NCBI GenBank assembly: GCA_955652195.1
Contig: CATPBC010000045.1
Coordinates: forward strand, 1 to 16,490
Direction of reading: 5' to 3'
Source: an uncultured Xanthobacteraceae bacterium
GTDB lineage: Bacteria > Pseudomonadota > Alphaproteobacteria > Rhizobiales > Xanthobacteraceae
DNA length: 16,490 bases
How positions within the stretch are numbered: position 1 is the stretch's first letter; each line of letters opens with the position of its first letter. A program made the translations under genes and the position numbers. The notes under the pieces are model-generated. The model saw only the letters and a list, made by a program, of their open reading frames with translations. It ran no database searches and was not told the origin of the DNA. Of this stretch, positions 15,633 to 16,490 are shown in pieces.

Positions 15633-16490
15633 TCAGAACGGGATGTGGCCGCGCGCGGTCCAGGTCCAGATGTGATTGACACTGCCGATGCCGCCGAATT
15701 CACCGCCGGCTCCAAGTGCCGCGCCACCCGGGAAGGTGGCCGTGACGCCGCCGGTTGCGCGCGCCGACCAGCCTTGTAACAGCGGCACCGCGGTGAGTGT
15801 GGTGGTCTGTGCGTCGTCGCGGGAGAAGTAATAGTCGGCGTAGATTCCGGCATAGGGCGAGAGCGCCACCGAACTCGTCCACACAAACGGATAGATCGCC
15901 TTCACGCCCGCGCTGGCCCGGCCGGTCTCGAAGCTGCGCGCCGGCTGGAATGTGCCGAGGCTGTCGGTGTAGGCGTTTTCATGCTCCCACAGCGCAAACA
16001 CACGCGCCGAGGGCTCGAGCACAAACTTTTGCCAGGGATAAGTTCCGGTCAGCCCGCCTTGCACGAGCCAGCGCGTGCCGAGGAAACTGCCGCTCGCCGT
16101 TCCGGAAGTGCCGTTGGCGAGAAGATCCGACCATGCGCCGCCGGCATCGAAGCGGATGTTCGGCGACAGCTTCCAGCCGAGAAAAGCGCCCGCAGTCCAG
16201 CCGTCGCCCTTGAGCACGCCGTTGAACGCTTGCGTAGGTAGCGGCGATCGTATGGCCGCCAAGTGTCAGCGCGGTGGTAGAGAAACTCGCCGCCCCGTTG
16301 ATCAGGTTGACAGTGGTCCCGGATCCTGCATCGATCGAAAATGTCACGTTGCCGGTCGGCGTCGAGCTGCCGCTTCCGGCCACCGTGGCGGTGAAGGTGA
16401 CCAACTGGCCAATTGTGCTCGGATTGGCGGACGAGGTCACGGTTGTGGTCGTTGCAATCTTGTTGACGTTTTGCGTCAGCGACCCCGAAC
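15633..16490 (-). pseudogene. Autotransporter/adhesin remnant: Ig-like repeat fused out of frame to an outer-membrane beta-barrel (runs off the right edge)
   Basis: Reading leftward from 16490, one frame gives SGSLTQNVNKIATTTTVTSS, ANPSTIGQLVTFTATVAGSG, a TGNVTFSIDAG segment and LTLGGHTIAATYA. This is the end of one bacterial Ig-like (Big_3_5-type) repeat and most of the next. At about 16228-16236 homology jumps to another frame: FNGVLKGDGWTAGAFLGWKL, SPNIRFDAGGAWS, RWLVQGGLTGTYPW, LEPSARVFALWEHENAYTDS, PYAGIYADYYFSRDD, and GGEFGGIGSVNHIWTWTARG, ending HIPF and stop at 15633-15635. That is the C-terminal part of an autotransporter beta-barrel with the terminal Phe typical of outer-membrane proteins. 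The Ig frame itself runs on without similarity to a stop at 15979. The Ig repeat is cut mid-domain and the barrel lacks its first strands, so a frame-breaking deletion is more likely than a single-base error. Expression of an intact surface protein is not expected. Confidence 0.75.

Noticed and set aside
15543..15779. 78-codon plus-strand frame after anmK
   Set aside because: Runs through the hairpins and antisense to the barrel domain; no RBS or similarity.
1..16490. A defence island, phage or mobile element
   Set aside because: No transposase, integrase, toxin-antitoxin, nuclease-helicase set, CRISPR repeats or target-site duplications were seen; the gene set is housekeeping.

Overview
The window looks like core chromosome of a GC-rich alphaproteobacterium of the order Hyphomicrobiales (Bradyrhizobium / Pseudolabrys / Xanthobacteraceae type). 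The evidence is the gene order (rne, divergent from an amidase, then mrcA and prfB), the RNase E whose S1 domain is split by a long acidic insert, the style of the M23 and AsmA-like proteins, and dispersed intergenic palindromes of a kind common in this group. No tRNA, rRNA, CRISPR array, insertion sequence or integrase is visible.

Layout. 1-1055 (minus) is the 5' part of rne. 1056-1768 is a long divergent leader region. 1769-3019 (plus) is an AmiC-type N-acetylmuramoyl-L-alanine amidase. 3020-3358 holds two short tandem repeats. 3359-5815 (plus) is mrcA (PBP1a). 5816-5917 is a degenerate TGAYACCTGA repeat tract. 5918-7049 (plus) is prfB with an intact programmed +1 frameshift site, so a simple ORF scan finds only its downstream part. 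7097-8407 (minus) is a membrane-anchored M23 peptidase. 8546-8889 (minus) is a wrecked peroxiredoxin (bcp/prxQ) gene that has lost its catalytic centre. 9033-12734 (plus) is a giant AsmA/YhdP-like protein of 1233 residues. A 100-bp palindromic element separates it from the convergent tyrS (12875-14143, minus). A second type of palindrome lies between tyrS and the divergent anmK (14357-15517, plus). Two perfect hairpins follow anmK. The right edge (15633-16490, minus) is a remnant of a surface autotransporter in which Ig-like repeats and the outer-membrane beta-barrel lie in different frames.

Functionally the window is dominated by envelope biology: septal peptidoglycan cleavage (amidase), synthesis (PBP1a), peptidoglycan cleavage (M23), muropeptide recycling (AnmK), probable lipid transport or envelope integrity (AsmA-like) and a surface protein. 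RNA processing and translation genes (rne, prfB, tyrS) are interleaved. I found no convincing new multi-gene system. The best second-look items are the two decaying genes, the recoding site, the repeat tracts and the amidase-LytM pairing.
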